Positions 1 through 9,900 of a DNA stretch of 64,000 nucleotides are shown here, in pieces; position 1 is the first letter of the stretch; every line of letters starts with the position of its first letter. Both the position numbers and the translations under genes were made by a program. The DNA is from WHUA01 sp963711215 (lineage in GTDB: Bacteria > Pseudomonadota > Alphaproteobacteria > UBA8366), in assembly GCA_963711215.1 (NCBI GenBank), contig CAVQDH010000002.1:806001-870000 (forward strand). The letters are read 5' to 3'. The notes below the pieces were generated by a model, which saw only the letters and a program-made list of their open reading frames with translations, was not told the origin of the DNA and did not search any database.

Positions 1-309
1 CGCCGTTGCGCTGGGCGCTGCGAGGCCGTGCACGGCAATGCGATGGGCCGGGCCCAGCAGCACGACCCGGCGGACGCGGTCCGCCGCTTTGCGCAAGGCG
101 GCAAAAGCGGGCGCCGCGATCGGCGCCGAATACACATAGCCCGCATGCGGCACGATGATCGCTTTCGGAAGCCGGACCCCGCCGGGATCGCCGGCCGCCG
201 CCAGGTAGCCGTCCACTGCGTCCGACAGCTGGCGGGCGTCCGCCGGATAGAAGAAGCCGGCGACGGCGGGCGCGCGCACGGCCGTCACGACAGGCATCCC
301 TTGGCACAT
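1..309 (-). CDS. amrB: AmmeMemoRadiSam system protein B (MEMO family), N-terminal part only
   Basis: This gene runs off the left edge of the window, so only about the first 100 residues are visible on the minus strand. The translation contains RAPAVAGFFYPADARQL followed by AIIVPHAGYVYSAPIAA and VVLLGPAHR, which are the conserved N-terminal blocks of the MEMO family (a dioxygenase-like fold; the molecular role in bacteria is not settled). ATG is possible at 309 or 297 in the same frame. It is divergent from the radical-SAM gene at 441 that belongs to the same three-part AmmeMemoRadiSam set. The third member (AMMECR1-like protein A) is not in the window. Family assignment is confident; function is not. 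Confidence 0.88.
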   Translation of the reverse strand, partial: MCQGMPVVTAVRAPAVAGFFYPADARQLSDAVDGYLAAAGDPGGVRLPKAIIVPHAGYVYSAPIAAPAFAALRKAADRVRRVVLLGPAHRIAVHGLAAPSATA

Positions 310-440
310 GAAATCATCGGCAAGCCCTCTCCACCCCGCTTATCTAGGTATTCGCGCCGCGCGGTCCAAGGGCCCGGCATCTTGGATCGGCCCACGCGCG
401 ACACCACATAGGATACGGGTATTTGGAGGGACGGGACCCT

Positions 441-1547
441 ATGTCGGATCGTATCGAGGGCGTGCCGGGGCGGTATTGGACGCGGCTCGCCGACGGGCGC
501 ATTCAATGCGACGTATGCCCGCGCGAATGCAAGTTCAGGAGGGTCAGCGCGGCCTCTGTTTCGTGCGTGGGCGGTCGGGCGACCAGGTCGTGCTGACGAC
601 CTATGGCCGGTCGAGCGGTTACTGCATCGATCCGATCGAAAAGAAGCCGCTGAACCATTTCCTGCCGGGCACGCCGGTGCTGTCTTTCGGCACGGCGGGC
701 TGTAACCTTACCTGCAAATTCTGCCAGAACTGGGATATCTCGAAATCGCGCGAGATGGACCGGCTGATGGACCAGGCGCCGCCCGAGGTGATCGCCGAGG
801 CGGCGCTCGACACCGGCTGCCGGTCGGTCGCCTACACCTACAACGATCCGGTGATCTTCCTGGAATATGCCGTCGACGTGGCGGCGGCCTGCCGCGCGCG
901 GGGCGTCAAGAATGTCGCGGTGAGCGCCGGCTACGTGAAGGAGGCGGCGCGAGCCGAGTTCTTCGCCGCGATGGACGCCGCCAATATCGACCTCAAGGGC
1001 TTTACCGAGAATTTCTATGGCAAGCTCTGCACCGGTGCGCTGGCGCCGGTGCTCGACACCCTCGTCTACATCAAGCGGGAGACGAAGGTCTGGCTCGAGA
1101 TCACGACGCTGCTGATCCCCGGACAGAACGAATTCCGAGTCCGAGATCCAGGCGTTGACCCAATGGGTGATGGACAAGCTGGGGCCCGACGTGCCGCTGC
1201 ATTTCTCCGCCTTCCATCCCGACTACCGGATGACGGACGTCCAGGCGACCCCGCCCGAGAGCTTGATGCGCGCGCGCCGGATCGCCCTCGAGAACGGGCT
1301 TCGCTACGTCTACACCGGCAACATCCACGACAAGGACGGCGGCAGCACCTATTGCCATGGCTGCGGCACCCGCCTGATCGGCCGCGACTGGTACGAGCTG
1401 TCGGACTGGAACTTGACGCCGGACGGAACGTGCAAGAAGTGCGGCACCGCTTGCGCCGGCGTGTTCGAGGCGAAGCCGGGAGCCTGGGGCCGCCGCCGCC
1501 AGCCGATCCGGCTGCGCGACTATGCGCTTCGCGACTCATGCCGCTGA
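441..1547 (+). CDS. amrS: AmmeMemoRadiSam system radical SAM enzyme, with two frame shifts
   Basis: A radical S-adenosylmethionine enzyme of about 369 residues. It starts at the ATG at 441 (MSDRIEGVPGRYW), preceded by a GGAGGG ribosome site. An N-terminal cysteine motif (CDVCPRECK, then EGQRGLCFVRG), the radical-SAM cluster motif CNLTCKFCQNW and a C-terminal zinc-type set (YCHGCGTRL and CKKCGTAC) are all present in family order. The reading frame breaks near 535 and again near 1133 (GQNE then SEIQALTQWV); each is explained by one missing or extra base. The downstream half, FSAFHPDYRM onward, is fully conserved, so I think the gene is intact in the organism. It is divergent from memo, and the pair is the classical AmmeMemoRadiSam association. 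Confidence 0.87.
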
Positions 1548-1583
1548 ACGCAGCCGCGCCGCCCTGCATTCCTGACCAAGCAG

Positions 1584-2084
1584 TTACCGCGGGCGCAGCC
1601 TTTCGAGGAGCTGTTCCTTGACGCGGACGCCCCAGGTGCTGTCCATGTCTTCCTTCACGACGCGATAGCCGAAGCGCTCGTAGAGCCGGCGCGCTTCTTC
1701 GAGGCCTTCGAAGGTCGTCAGATAGGAGCGTTCGTAGCCGCATTCGTCGCAGAAGGCGACGGCGCGCTGCATGAGGTCGCGGCCGAGGCCTTTGCCGTGA
1801 AAGGCTTCGTCGACGATGAACATCCGAACATGCGCGCCGAGCTCGGCGGCTTCCGGCTCGCCGCCGTCAACGATCAGGGAGCCGACGATCTCGTCGCCCG
1901 CGACGGCGATCCAGAAACGGTCGGTCGCATCGTCGAAGCGCGAGAGGAAGGCGGCCAGCTCGGTCGCCACCATCGCCTCGAAGAACAGGCCGAAGCCCCA
2001 ATGCGCGCTGTAGTACCGCGCGTGCATCTCCGTAATCGCGCCAATCGCGCCGGGCCGGTAGGAGTCGAGGATTTCCACGGACAT
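1584..2084 (-). CDS. GNAT family N-acetyltransferase
   Basis: A GCN5-related acetyltransferase of 166 residues when started at the ATG at 2084; a TTG three codons earlier is possible. The acetyl-CoA pyrophosphate loop is seen in VDEAFHGKGLGRDLMQRA (Q/R-x-x-G-x-G type), preceded by the beta-4 strand AHVRMFIV, and followed by the usual LYERFGYRVV motif near the end. The substrate cannot be read from sequence. It is convergent with amrS, 36 bases away, and lies downstream of the nrdAB terminator, so it is probably transcribed on its own. The ribosome site is weak. Confidence 0.85.
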   Translation of the reverse strand: MSVEILDSYRPGAIGAITEMHARYYSAHWGFGLFFEAMVATELAAFLSRFDDATDRFWIAVAGDEIVGSLIVDGGEPEAAELGAHVRMFIVDEAFHGKGLGRDLMQRAVAFCDECGYERSYLTTFEGLEEARRLYERFGYRVVKEDMDSTWGVRVKEQLLERLRPR

Positions 2085-2116
2085 TGGATTCAATCGCTCA
2101 CGTCGACGAACGAGAG

Positions 2117-2156
2117 AAGAAAAATCCCCTGCCCAGAGGCACGGAGGGCAGGGGAT
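2117..2156 (-). terminator. Rho-independent terminator after nrdAB
   Basis: A perfect 11-bp inverted repeat (2124-2134 with 2146-2156, 11-nt loop) is followed on the minus strand by TTTTCTTCTCTC. It lies about 33 bases past the nrdB stop, in the right orientation to end the nrdAB transcript. Confidence 0.85.
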
Positions 2157-2188
2157 AGGCTGCCCACGAACGGGCTGCTAGGTAGATG

Positions 2189-3147
2189 TCAGTCGAAGGC
2201 TTCGTCCCAGGTCCCGCGGGTGGCCGCCCGCGAATACTCCGTCGCCCGGTTCTCGAAGAAATTCGTGTGCTCGACCCCGTTCAGGATCTCGTCCAGCCAG
2301 GGCAGCGGGTTCTTCTCGACATGGAAGATCGGCTGCAGCCCGAGCTGCATCAGGCGGCGGTCGGCGATGTAACGGATGTAGCGCTTGACGTCCTTGCCTC
2401 CAGACCTTCCACGCCACCGACCTCGAAGGCCAGATCGATGAACGCATCCTCGTGGTCGACGATGGTCGAGCAGGCGATGTAGAGGTCGTGCTGCACCGCC
2501 TCGGTCCAGATGTCCTCGTTTTCCTGCCGGAAGGTCTGGAACAGGCGGATGATCGAGTTGGTGTGCAGCGTCTCGTCCCGGACCGACCAGGTGACGATCT
2601 GGCCCATGCCCTTCATCTTGTTGAAGCGCGGGAAGTTCAGCAGCATCGCGAAGCTGGCGAAGAGCTGCAGGCCTTCGGTGAAGGCGCCGAACACCGCCAG
2701 CGTCTTGGCGATGTCCTCGCGCGTCTCCACGCCCCATTGCTGCATGAAGTCGTATTTGTCCTTCATCTCCTTGTATTTGAGGAAGGCGCGGTATTCGAGC
2801 TCGGGCATGCCGAGCGTGTCGAGCAGATGCGAGTAGGCGGAGATGTGCACCGTCTCGATATTCGAGAAGGCGGCCAGCATCATCTGGACCTCGGTCGGCT
2901 TGAAGACCTGGCCGTAGTGCCGCATGTAGCAGTTGTTCACCTCGACGTCGGCCTGGGTGAAGAAGCGGAAGATCTGCGTCAGCAGATTGCGCTCGCCGTC
3001 GCTGAGCTTGTGCCGCCAGTCCTTCACGTCATCGGCGAGCGGCACTTCCTCCGGCAGCCAGTGGATGCGCTGCTGCGTGAGCCAGGCGTCATAGGCCCAG
3101 GGATAGTGGAACGGCTTGTATATCGGTTCGGCGTCGAGCAGCGACAT
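2189..3147 (-). CDS. nrdB: Ribonucleoside-diphosphate reductase class Ia, beta subunit (one frame shift)
   Basis: The radical-generating small subunit of class Ia ribonucleotide reductase, about 319 residues. It starts MSLLDAEPIYKPFHYPW. Di-iron ligands fit D67, E98, H101, E158, E192 and H195 (ADVEV, NIETVH, FTEGLQ, RDETLH), and the radical tyrosine fits Y105 in SAYSHLLDTLG. The frame breaks near 2397; the true C-terminus continues as KDVKRYIRYIADRR and ends TWDEAFD, so one base seems to be missing. The gene sits 41 bases after nrdA and the two are surely one operon, ending at the terminator at 2117-2156. There is no N-terminal ATP-cone. Confidence 0.93.
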
Positions 3148-3188
3148 GTCCTGGTAACTCCGTTTCTCTTTATCTTGTCCCCAAGCCG

Positions 3189-5187
3189 TTATTGGCAGGC
3201 GAGGCATTCCTCGTAATCGGTCGGATTGCCGTCGCCGGAATGCGGCTGGTCGTTGCCATTGACCTTGCCGAGAAGCGGGACCGTGGCGTGTCGCCCGTTC
3301 GCCGTGTCTTTGGTCACGACCTCCGCCCGCTGGATCGATTTCGAGCGGCAGTAATAGAGCGTCTTGACGCCTTTCTTCCATGCCTGGAAATGGATCTGAT
3401 GCAGGTCGCGCTTGTGGATGTCGGCCGGCAGGAACACGTTGACCGATTGCGCCTGACAGATGAAAGGGTGCCCGGTCCGCCGCGTGCTCGATGATCCAGC
3501 GCTGGTCGATCTCGAAGGCGGTCTTGTAGAGAGCCTTCTCGTCGTCCGACAGGCAGTCGAGATGCTGCACCGATCCTTCATGCGTCGTGATCGATGACCA
3601 GGTCTCCGCGTCGTCGCGGCCTTTCTCGGCCAGCAGCGCCTTCAGGTATTTGTTGCGCACGTTGTAGGAGCCGGACAGCGTCTTGTGCGTGTAGCTGTTG
3701 GCCGCATTGGGCTCGATCCCCGGCGATGCGCCGCCGCAGATGATCGAGACGGATGCGGTCGGCGCCACCGCCATCTTGTTGGAGAAGCGCTCCTTGATGC
3801 CGTAATCGGCGGCATCCGGGCAGGCGCCGCGCTCTTCCGCCAGCTTGCGCGAGGCCGCATCCGCCTGGGCGCGGATATGCTTGAACATCCGCTTGTTCCA
3901 GACTTTCGCCATCACGCCTTCCATCGGAAGGCGCATTTTCTGCAGGAAGGAATGGAAGCCCATGACGCCGAGCCCGACCGACCGCTCGCGCATCGCGGAA
4001 TAGGTCGCGCGCTGGAAGTCGTCCTGCGCATTGTCGATGAAGTCCTGCAGCACGTTATCGAGGAAGCGCATGATGTCCTCGATGAAGCGGGGATCATTCT
4101 CCCACTCTTCGTAGCGCTCCAGATTGAGCGAGGTGATGCAGCAGACCGCGGTACGCTGCTCGCCGTCCTTGTCGAGGCCGGTCGGCAGCGTGATCTCGGT
4201 GCACAGGTTCGAGGTCTTGACGTGCAGGCCCGCGAGCTTGTGATGCTCGGGAATGGCGCGGTTCACATGGTCGATGAAGATCATGTAAGGCTCGCCGGTC
4301 TCGACCCGCGCGGTCAGCATGCGGATCCACAGGTCGCGGGCACGCACCTTGCGCTGGACCGCACCGTCCTTCGGGCTGACCAGCGCCCATTCCTCGTCGC
4401 CCTCGACCGCCCGCATGAAGGCGTCGGAAATCAGGATGCCGTGATGCAGGTTGAGCGCCTTGCGGTTCGGATCGCCGCCGGTGGGCCGGCGGATCTCGAT
4501 GAATTCCTCGATCTCGGGATGGTCGATCGGGATATAGACCGCGGCGCTGCCCCGCCGCAACGAGCCCTGCGAGATCGCCAGCGTCAGCGAGTCCATGACC
4601 CGGATGAACGGCACGACGCCTGAGGTCTTGCCGTTCAGGCCGACCTTCTCGCCGATCGAGCGCAGATTACCCCAATAACTGCCGATGCCGCCGCCGCGCG
4701 CGGCGAGCCAGACATTCTCGTTCCACAGGTCAACGATTCCGCGCAGGCTGTCGGTCGCCTCGTTGAGGAAGCAGGAGATCGGCAGGCCGCGCTTGGTGCC
4801 GCCGTTCGACAGGATCGGCGTCGACGGCATGAACCACAGGCTGCTCATATAGGTATAGAGCCGCTGGGCATGCGCGGAATCGTCCGCGAAATGCATCGCC
4901 ACCCGTGCGAACAGATCCTGATAGCTCTCGTCGGGCATCAGATAGCGGTCCGACAGTGTCGCCTTGCCGAATTCGGTCAAGTTCGCGTCACGTCGCCGGT
5001 CGATCGTCACCCGGACGCCGCGCTCGTTCTGCGCGACGACGATGCCGACCGGATGCGACCGGCCGTCCTCGTAAACCGACTCGAGCATATCCTGCTCCAG
5101 CGCGTCTTGCGGCAGCGCCTGGCCTTGAAACACCAAGTTGTCCACAGGCCCTCTATCCCGCGCCAAAGCGTCGGAAGCGTCCACCAT
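3189..5187 (-). CDS. nrdA: Ribonucleoside-diphosphate reductase class Ia, alpha subunit (one frame shift)
   Basis: The catalytic large subunit, which reduces ribonucleoside diphosphates to deoxyribonucleotides, about 665 residues. I start it at the ATG at 5187 because a strong AGGAGGGGG lies just upstream; the open frame continues upstream to 5307, but that part covers the promoter and looks non-coding. Active-site cysteines fit C139 (PISCFLNEA), C329 with E331 (NLCTEITLP) and C349/C350 (AVCCITSLN). The C-terminus ends YEECLACQ, giving the mobile redox cysteine pair. The frame breaks near 3464, between ADRAPF and ICQAQSVNVFLPA (one extra T), which makes an artificial read-through into nrdB. 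No ATP-cone domain precedes the catalytic domain. Confidence 0.93.
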
Positions 5188-5232
5188 TCCCCCTCCTGTC
5201 CACAGCTGTGGAAAGAATTCTTTGTGAATAAA

Positions 5233-5248
5233 CCACAAGATTTCGTGG
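5233..5248. promoter_or_regulatory. Candidate NrdR box upstream of nrdA
   Basis: CCACAAGATTTCGTGG is an imperfect palindrome with the CAC-N8-GTG layout of NrdR boxes and an AT-rich centre, 46 bases upstream of the nrdA start. NrdR boxes usually come in pairs about 31-32 bp apart; I see only a poor second candidate near 5264-5279. Assignment rests on pattern and location. Confidence 0.5.
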
Positions 5249-5409
5249 TCTATCGGCGGTACGATACCAAATGTGGCGGGGGTGTCTAGGTTGAAAAGTG
5301 TTAACAAACGCCTGTAATTAGGCGCCTACGGTTTGTGACAGCGGCGGTCACGCCGGAGAAATCTTTTTGAAACAGTCCGTTCGGCACGACAGGGGAGACG
5401 AGATCGAAT

Positions 5410-5994
5410 ATGCGAATTAATTTGGGCTGCGGCTACCGCAAGCGCGACGGCTTCCACAACGTCGATAAATATGCCGGCTGCGCGCCGGACGAGGTCGTCG
5501 ATCTTGAAAGTTTTCCTTGGCCTTGGCCCAGCGACTCGGTGGACGAAGTGGTCATGTCCCATGTGCTCGAGCATCTCGGCGCGACGCCGGACGTCTATTT
5601 CGGCGTTTTTCGGGAGCTTTACCGCGTCTGCCGGCACGAAGCGACAGTCCATATCACGGTTCCCCATCCGCGCCACGACACCTTTCTGGCCGACCCCACC
5701 CATGTCCGGCCGGTCACGATCGACGGGCTCGCCATGTTTTCCCGCCGGCTGTGCGAGGAATGGATTCGCGACGGCCGCGCGAACACGCCGATCGCCCTGA
5801 TGATCGGCGTCGATTTCGAGATCGTGTCGACCGCGCTCGCGCTCGAGCCGATCTGGCGCAGCAAGCTCGAGCTGAAGAAGATTACCGAGGTCGAGCTGTT
5901 GCTCGCGATGAAGGAACGCAGCAATGTGGTGGTCGAGACGACGATCGTGCTGCGCGCGGTCAAGCCGTGCGATCCCCGGCTAGATGAGAAATAA
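5410..5994 (+). CDS. Class I SAM-dependent methyltransferase, substrate unknown
   Basis: A 194-residue protein. It opens with the SAM-binding motif I in the form MRINLGCGYRKRDGFHNVD, then an acidic loop (VVDLESFPWPW) and a motif IV-like VDEVVMSHVLEHL, the pattern of small Methyltransf_11-type enzymes that often modify sugars, lipids or cell-surface precursors. The start at 5410 is preceded by a purine-rich AGGGGAGACGAG. The gene is followed after only 12 bases by the SRAP gene, so the two may share a transcript. No substrate-specific motif is visible. Confidence 0.8.
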   Translation: MRINLGCGYRKRDGFHNVDKYAGCAPDEVVDLESFPWPWPSDSVDEVVMSHVLEHLGATPDVYFGVFRELYRVCRHEATVHITVPHPRHDTFLADPTHVRPVTIDGLAMFSRRLCEEWIRDGRANTPIALMIGVDFEIVSTALALEPIWRSKLELKKITEVELLLAMKERSNVVVETTIVLRAVKPCDPRLDEK

Positions 5995-6006
5995 GAGACC
6001 GATCGG

Positions 6007-6714
6007 ATGTGTGGACGCTTCAGCCTGACCACGCCGAGCGCGGCGCTCCGCGATTTGTTCGGCTTCGACGAATTGCCCAACCTGCCGCCGCGCTACAACA
6101 TCGCGCCGACGCAGGACGTGGCCGCGGTTCGGCTCATCGGCGATGATCCCAAGCCGCGGTTCACCGTGCTGCGCTGGGGCCTCGTTCCATCCTGGGCCAA
6201 GGACGTGTCGACCGGCGCCCCGCTGATCAACGCGCGGGCCGAGACGGTGGCCGATAAGCCGGCCTTCCGGCACGCCTTTCGCCGCCGCCGCTGCCTGATC
6301 CCCGCGGACGGCTTCTATGAATGGGAAAAGCGCCTGGACGGCGGCAAGCAGCCCTGGCGCGTCACGCTGGAAGGCGGCGTCCCCTTCGCCTTTGCCGGGC
6401 TGTGGGAGCACTGGTGCGGCGCCGACGGCAGCGAGATCGAGAGCTGCACGATCGTCACGACCGAGGCGGCCCCCAGCATTGCCAGGATTCACGAGCGCAT
6501 GCCGGTGATCCTCGACCCGGCGGACTTTTCCGGCTGGCTGAAAGGAACGCCGGAGGGGGCGCTCGCCTTGCTGCACCCTTATCGCGGCAGGCTGGCGTCT
6601 TATCCCGTCAGCACGCGCGTCAACAGCGTGCGCAACGACGACGCGGGCCTGCTGGAGCCGGTCAGCGCCGCCCCGCCGGCGAAACCCGAGAAGGCGCAGC
6701 TCGACCTGCTGTGA
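6007..6714 (+). CDS. SOS response-associated peptidase (SRAP, YedK/HMCES family)
   Basis: A 235-residue SRAP protein. It starts MCGRFSLTT, so the second residue is the Cys that forms a covalent thiazolidine bond with abasic sites in single-stranded DNA after methionine removal. The other family residues are present: Asn in LINARAET, Glu in GFYEWEKR and His in RIHERMPVIL. Family knowledge says the protein shields abasic sites and prevents strand breaks. The length is typical and the gene is intact. It is convergent with the GMC oxidoreductase, with 7 bases between the stops. Confidence 0.92.
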   Translation: MCGRFSLTTPSAALRDLFGFDELPNLPPRYNIAPTQDVAAVRLIGDDPKPRFTVLRWGLVPSWAKDVSTGAPLINARAETVADKPAFRHAFRRRRCLIPADGFYEWEKRLDGGKQPWRVTLEGGVPFAFAGLWEHWCGADGSEIESCTIVTTEAAPSIARIHERMPVILDPADFSGWLKGTPEGALALLHPYRGRLASYPVSTRVNSVRNDDAGLLEPVSAAPPAKPEKAQLDLL

Positions 6715-6721
6715 CGCCGCC

Positions 6722-8326
6722 TTACGAGGCGCGGGCGGCGTCTTCCAGCACCAGGATGGACGCCTTCTCGCCGATCATGATCGAGGGCGCGTTGGTGTTG
6801 CCGGATGTCAGCGTCGGCATGATCGAGGCGTCGGCGACCCGCAGCCCTTGCAGCCCCTGCACCCGCAGCCGGTTGTCGACGACGGCCATGGGGTCCTGAC
6901 CCATCTTGCAGGTGCCGACCGGGTGATACGTCGTCTCGGCGTTGTGGCGCACCCAGTCGAGCATTTCGTCGTCCTTCTGCAGCGCTTCGCCGGGCGCGAT
7001 CTCCTGGCCGATGACGGTGCTTCATGGACGCGGCGCCCATCAGCTGCCGCGCCTTGCGCATCGCCGCCAGCGTGCCGGTGCGGTCCGTCTCCGCCGACAG
7101 GAAGTTAAAGCGGATTGCGGGCGGCGCCTTGGGATCGGCCGATTTGACGTGGATGCTGCCGGTGCTGTCCGAACGCAGCACATGGACGCTGAGCATGATC
7201 CCGCGCTCCTTGGCGACCGTCCGGTTGGGGCCGACGAGGAAGGGCAGGACGGAAAAGCCTGCGTCCGGCGTCTCCAGCCCTTCCCGGGTGCGGACATAGA
7301 CCCGGATCGGCGTCGACGGCATGGCAAGGAAGCCCTTGCGGGTGAGCCCGTAGCGCAGCGCCTGCAGGACGAGGCCCATACCGCGCGCGGTGTCGTTGTA
7401 GGTTGCGCCCGGCAGCGTCACCGACCATTTCATGCGGGGCGAGTAGTGGTCGCGCAGGTTCTCGCCGACGCCGGGGAGCGCGTGACGGACGGCGATGCCG
7501 CAGGCCTGCAGAACCTCCGGCCGGCCGATCCCCGACAATTCCAGGATCTGCGGCGACTTGATCGAGCCTGCGCTGACGATGACCTCGCGCCTCGCACGGG
7601 CTTCCTGGACCGTGCCGCCGACGGCGTAGCGCACGCCCGCGCAGCGCGTCCCCTCCATGACGAGCAATTCCGCCAGCGCGCCGGACTTGATCTCCAGGTT
7701 CTGGCGGCCGCGCGCCGGGTCGAGATAGCAGTAGGCCGTGCTCATCCGCCGGCCCTTGTTGATCGTCGCCTGCGTCATGGCGATGCCTTCCTGGCTCGCC
7801 CCGTTGTAATCGGGTTGAACTTGAGGCCGATCTCCTGCGCCGCCTTGATCATGGCGTCGTAGAACGGCCCTTTTTCCTGGGTGTCGCTGATCTTGAGCGG
7901 GCCGTCCCGGCCGCGCAGCGCGTCGTCGCCGCCGTGGTAGCTCTCCATCTTCTTGAAGAAGGGCAGGACGTCCTGATAGCTCCAGCCGCGATTGCCCAGC
8001 TGCGCCCAGTGGTCGAAGTCCTGCGCCTGGCCGCGCACGAAGACCATGCCGTTGATCGAGCTCGATCCGCCGAGCAGCTTGCCGCGCGGCACCGGGATCT
8101 TGCGCTGCGCCGTGCTTGCCTCGGGCTCGGACTCGAAGCACCAGTTGGCGGCCGGGTGATCGAGCAGCTTGCCGAAGCCGATCGGGATCGGCGACCAGGG
8201 ATGGCTCGGCTTGCCGGCTTCGAGCAGCAGCACGCGATGCTGTCCGCTGGCGCTCAGCCGGTTGGCCAGCACTGCGCCGGCCGACCCGGCGCCGACGATG
8301 ATGTAGTCATAGGTTTGATCCTGCAT
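6722..8326 (-). CDS. GMC family FAD-dependent oxidoreductase (choline dehydrogenase-like), two frame shifts
   Basis: A glucose-methanol-choline oxidoreductase of about 534 residues. It starts MQDQTYDYIIVGAGSAGAVL (the FAD-binding GxGxxG), has the first GMC signature in PRGKLLGGSSSINGM and the second in GSIKSPQILELSGIG, and ends with the catalytic His/Asn region TYHPVGTCKMG and TSGNTNAPSIMIGEKA. The frame breaks near 7810 (KFNP then DYNGASQEG) and near 7020 (LMGAAS then VIGQEIAPGE), with conserved sequence on both sides. The substrate is an alcohol that cannot be named. It lies 104 bases downstream of the DUF3422 gene on the same strand. Confidence 0.87.
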
Positions 8327-8430
8327 TTCCTGCGCTTCCCTGTCCCCGAAAGGTTGTTCGTCACCATAGCAAATAGCCCGGCGCAGGTTGAATCGGGCCC
8401 TGGCTTTACGAACCGAAGGGGGTGGGGCGG

Positions 8431-9718
8431 TCAGTCGTCCTGCATGTAGCGCCGCCGCAGCCGGTGGATGCCGAGCCAGACGGCCAGGATGATGAAGGGG
8501 ATGGCGGCGCCCGTCAGGAGCTTCGCGGGAACGGCGGGATCGATCTTCTCCACCGCCGTCATCGCATAGGACAAGCAGGCCGAGGACGTAATAGCTGATC
8601 GCCGCCACCGACAGCCCTTCGACCGTCTGCTGCAAGCCGAGCTGGCGGCGGGCGCTGCGCTCGACCGAGGCGAGCAGGCCTTGCGACTGATCCTCGAGCG
8701 CGATGTCGACCCGGGTGCGCAGCAAGGTGGAGGCGCGGGTGACGCGCTGCGACAGGCGCTCCAGTCGGTCGGCGACGGAGACGCAGGTGCGCATCGCCGG
8801 GGCGAAGCGGCGATCCATGAATTCCTCGATCGTCTGCCAGCCCTCGACGCGCCGCTCGCGCAGCTCGCGGATACGGGCGCGGACCAGCGCGTCATAGGCG
8901 CGGGCGGCGCTGAAGCGGTAGGTCGAAACGGCTTGCAAGGCTTCGACCTCGGCGGCGAACGCGGTCAGTTTCTCGAGCAGGCCGCGATCCTCGGATGAGA
9001 CGTCGGTTGCTTGCATGGAGGAGACCAGCTGCGTCAGGCGGCGGTCGATCCCGGCGATGGCGGGGCCGAGCCGCTGCGCCTCGGGCAGCGCCAGCATCGC
9101 CATGGTGCGGTAAGTCTCGATGTCCAGGAGGCGCTGCACGAGCCGGCCGCCGCGGCGGTCGCTCAATCCCTTGTCGAGGATCAGAAAGCGGCTGTATCCA
9201 TCCTCGTGGATGCGGAAATCGGTCCAGACGAGCGCGGCGCCGTCGCTGACCGCGCTGCAGCTGAGGCTGTCGCGCACGAACCAGCTCGACCGCGGCACGT
9301 CCTCCTCGCGGGGCGCGTCCTTGGCCAGCACCACCGTCGTGGCGACGAGCAATTCGCCGGGCATCGCGTCCAGCCAGTCCTGCGGCGCCGGACCGGCGGC
9401 GGACGCAGCCAGCAGGTCCGCGGCGGCCTCGCGCACGAACAGCGTATAGGCGGTGAATTCGGTATGGCGCTCCCATTTCAGATGGAACGCGCCGAAATCC
9501 GCGTCGAAATGCTTCATCTCGGCGTCGGGCGCGTTCACCCCGTAGCGTTTGCACAGGGCGGCCAGATGCGTGCGGTCGGCGGCATCGGCATCCGGTGTCT
9601 CCCCGGTAATCAGCGCGAAGTGGATGACCCGCGCCGGCGCGACGAGCGTCTGATAGGGACGCGCGTGCAGCTCGTTGGTGAGCGAAAAACGTGCGCCATG
9701 CTGGTGCTTCGCGATCAT
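8431..9718 (-). CDS. DUF3422 family membrane protein (one frame shift)
   Basis: About 429 residues. The N-terminal signature FSLTNELHARPYQTL is typical of DUF3422, an alphaproteobacterial/betaproteobacterial family of unknown function. The rest of the soluble region is helical, with RFAPAMRTCVSVADRL and an arginine-rich stretch, followed by two C-terminal hydrophobic segments: VAAISYYVLGLL and, after the frame break near 8576, AAIPFIILAVWLGIHRLRRR. The protein therefore looks anchored at its C-terminus. The start at 9718 follows a nearby stop; a further frame error at the N-terminus is possible because an upstream ATG-led stretch at 9782 is in another frame. Confidence 0.82.
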
Positions 9719-9900
9719 TCGGCCGGCCCCCCGACCGGCGGGATGCGCGCACTGCCGCGGGGGCTCGCCGTCTGCGCCGTCATGCCTCTCCCTCCCGTTC
9801 CGCTTTTGCCCGCTTGCGGATTTTCGCTATCATCCGCCGGCCATCATAATGCTTTCCGTGCTCGCTGTGCGGGTAACTTGCGCAAATGGGACTACCGGGA

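Noticed and set aside
5200..5211. Perfect palindrome CCACAGCTGTGG near nrdA as a second NrdR box
   Set aside because: Its half-sites are too close together for an NrdR box; it is more likely a chance palindrome.
2350..5307. A 985-residue open frame looking like an NrdA-NrdB fusion
   Set aside because: The joint lies at a frame break. The proper NrdA end (ICQAQSVNVFLPA to CLACQ) and a separate NrdB start with its own ribosome site are visible, so this is two genes.
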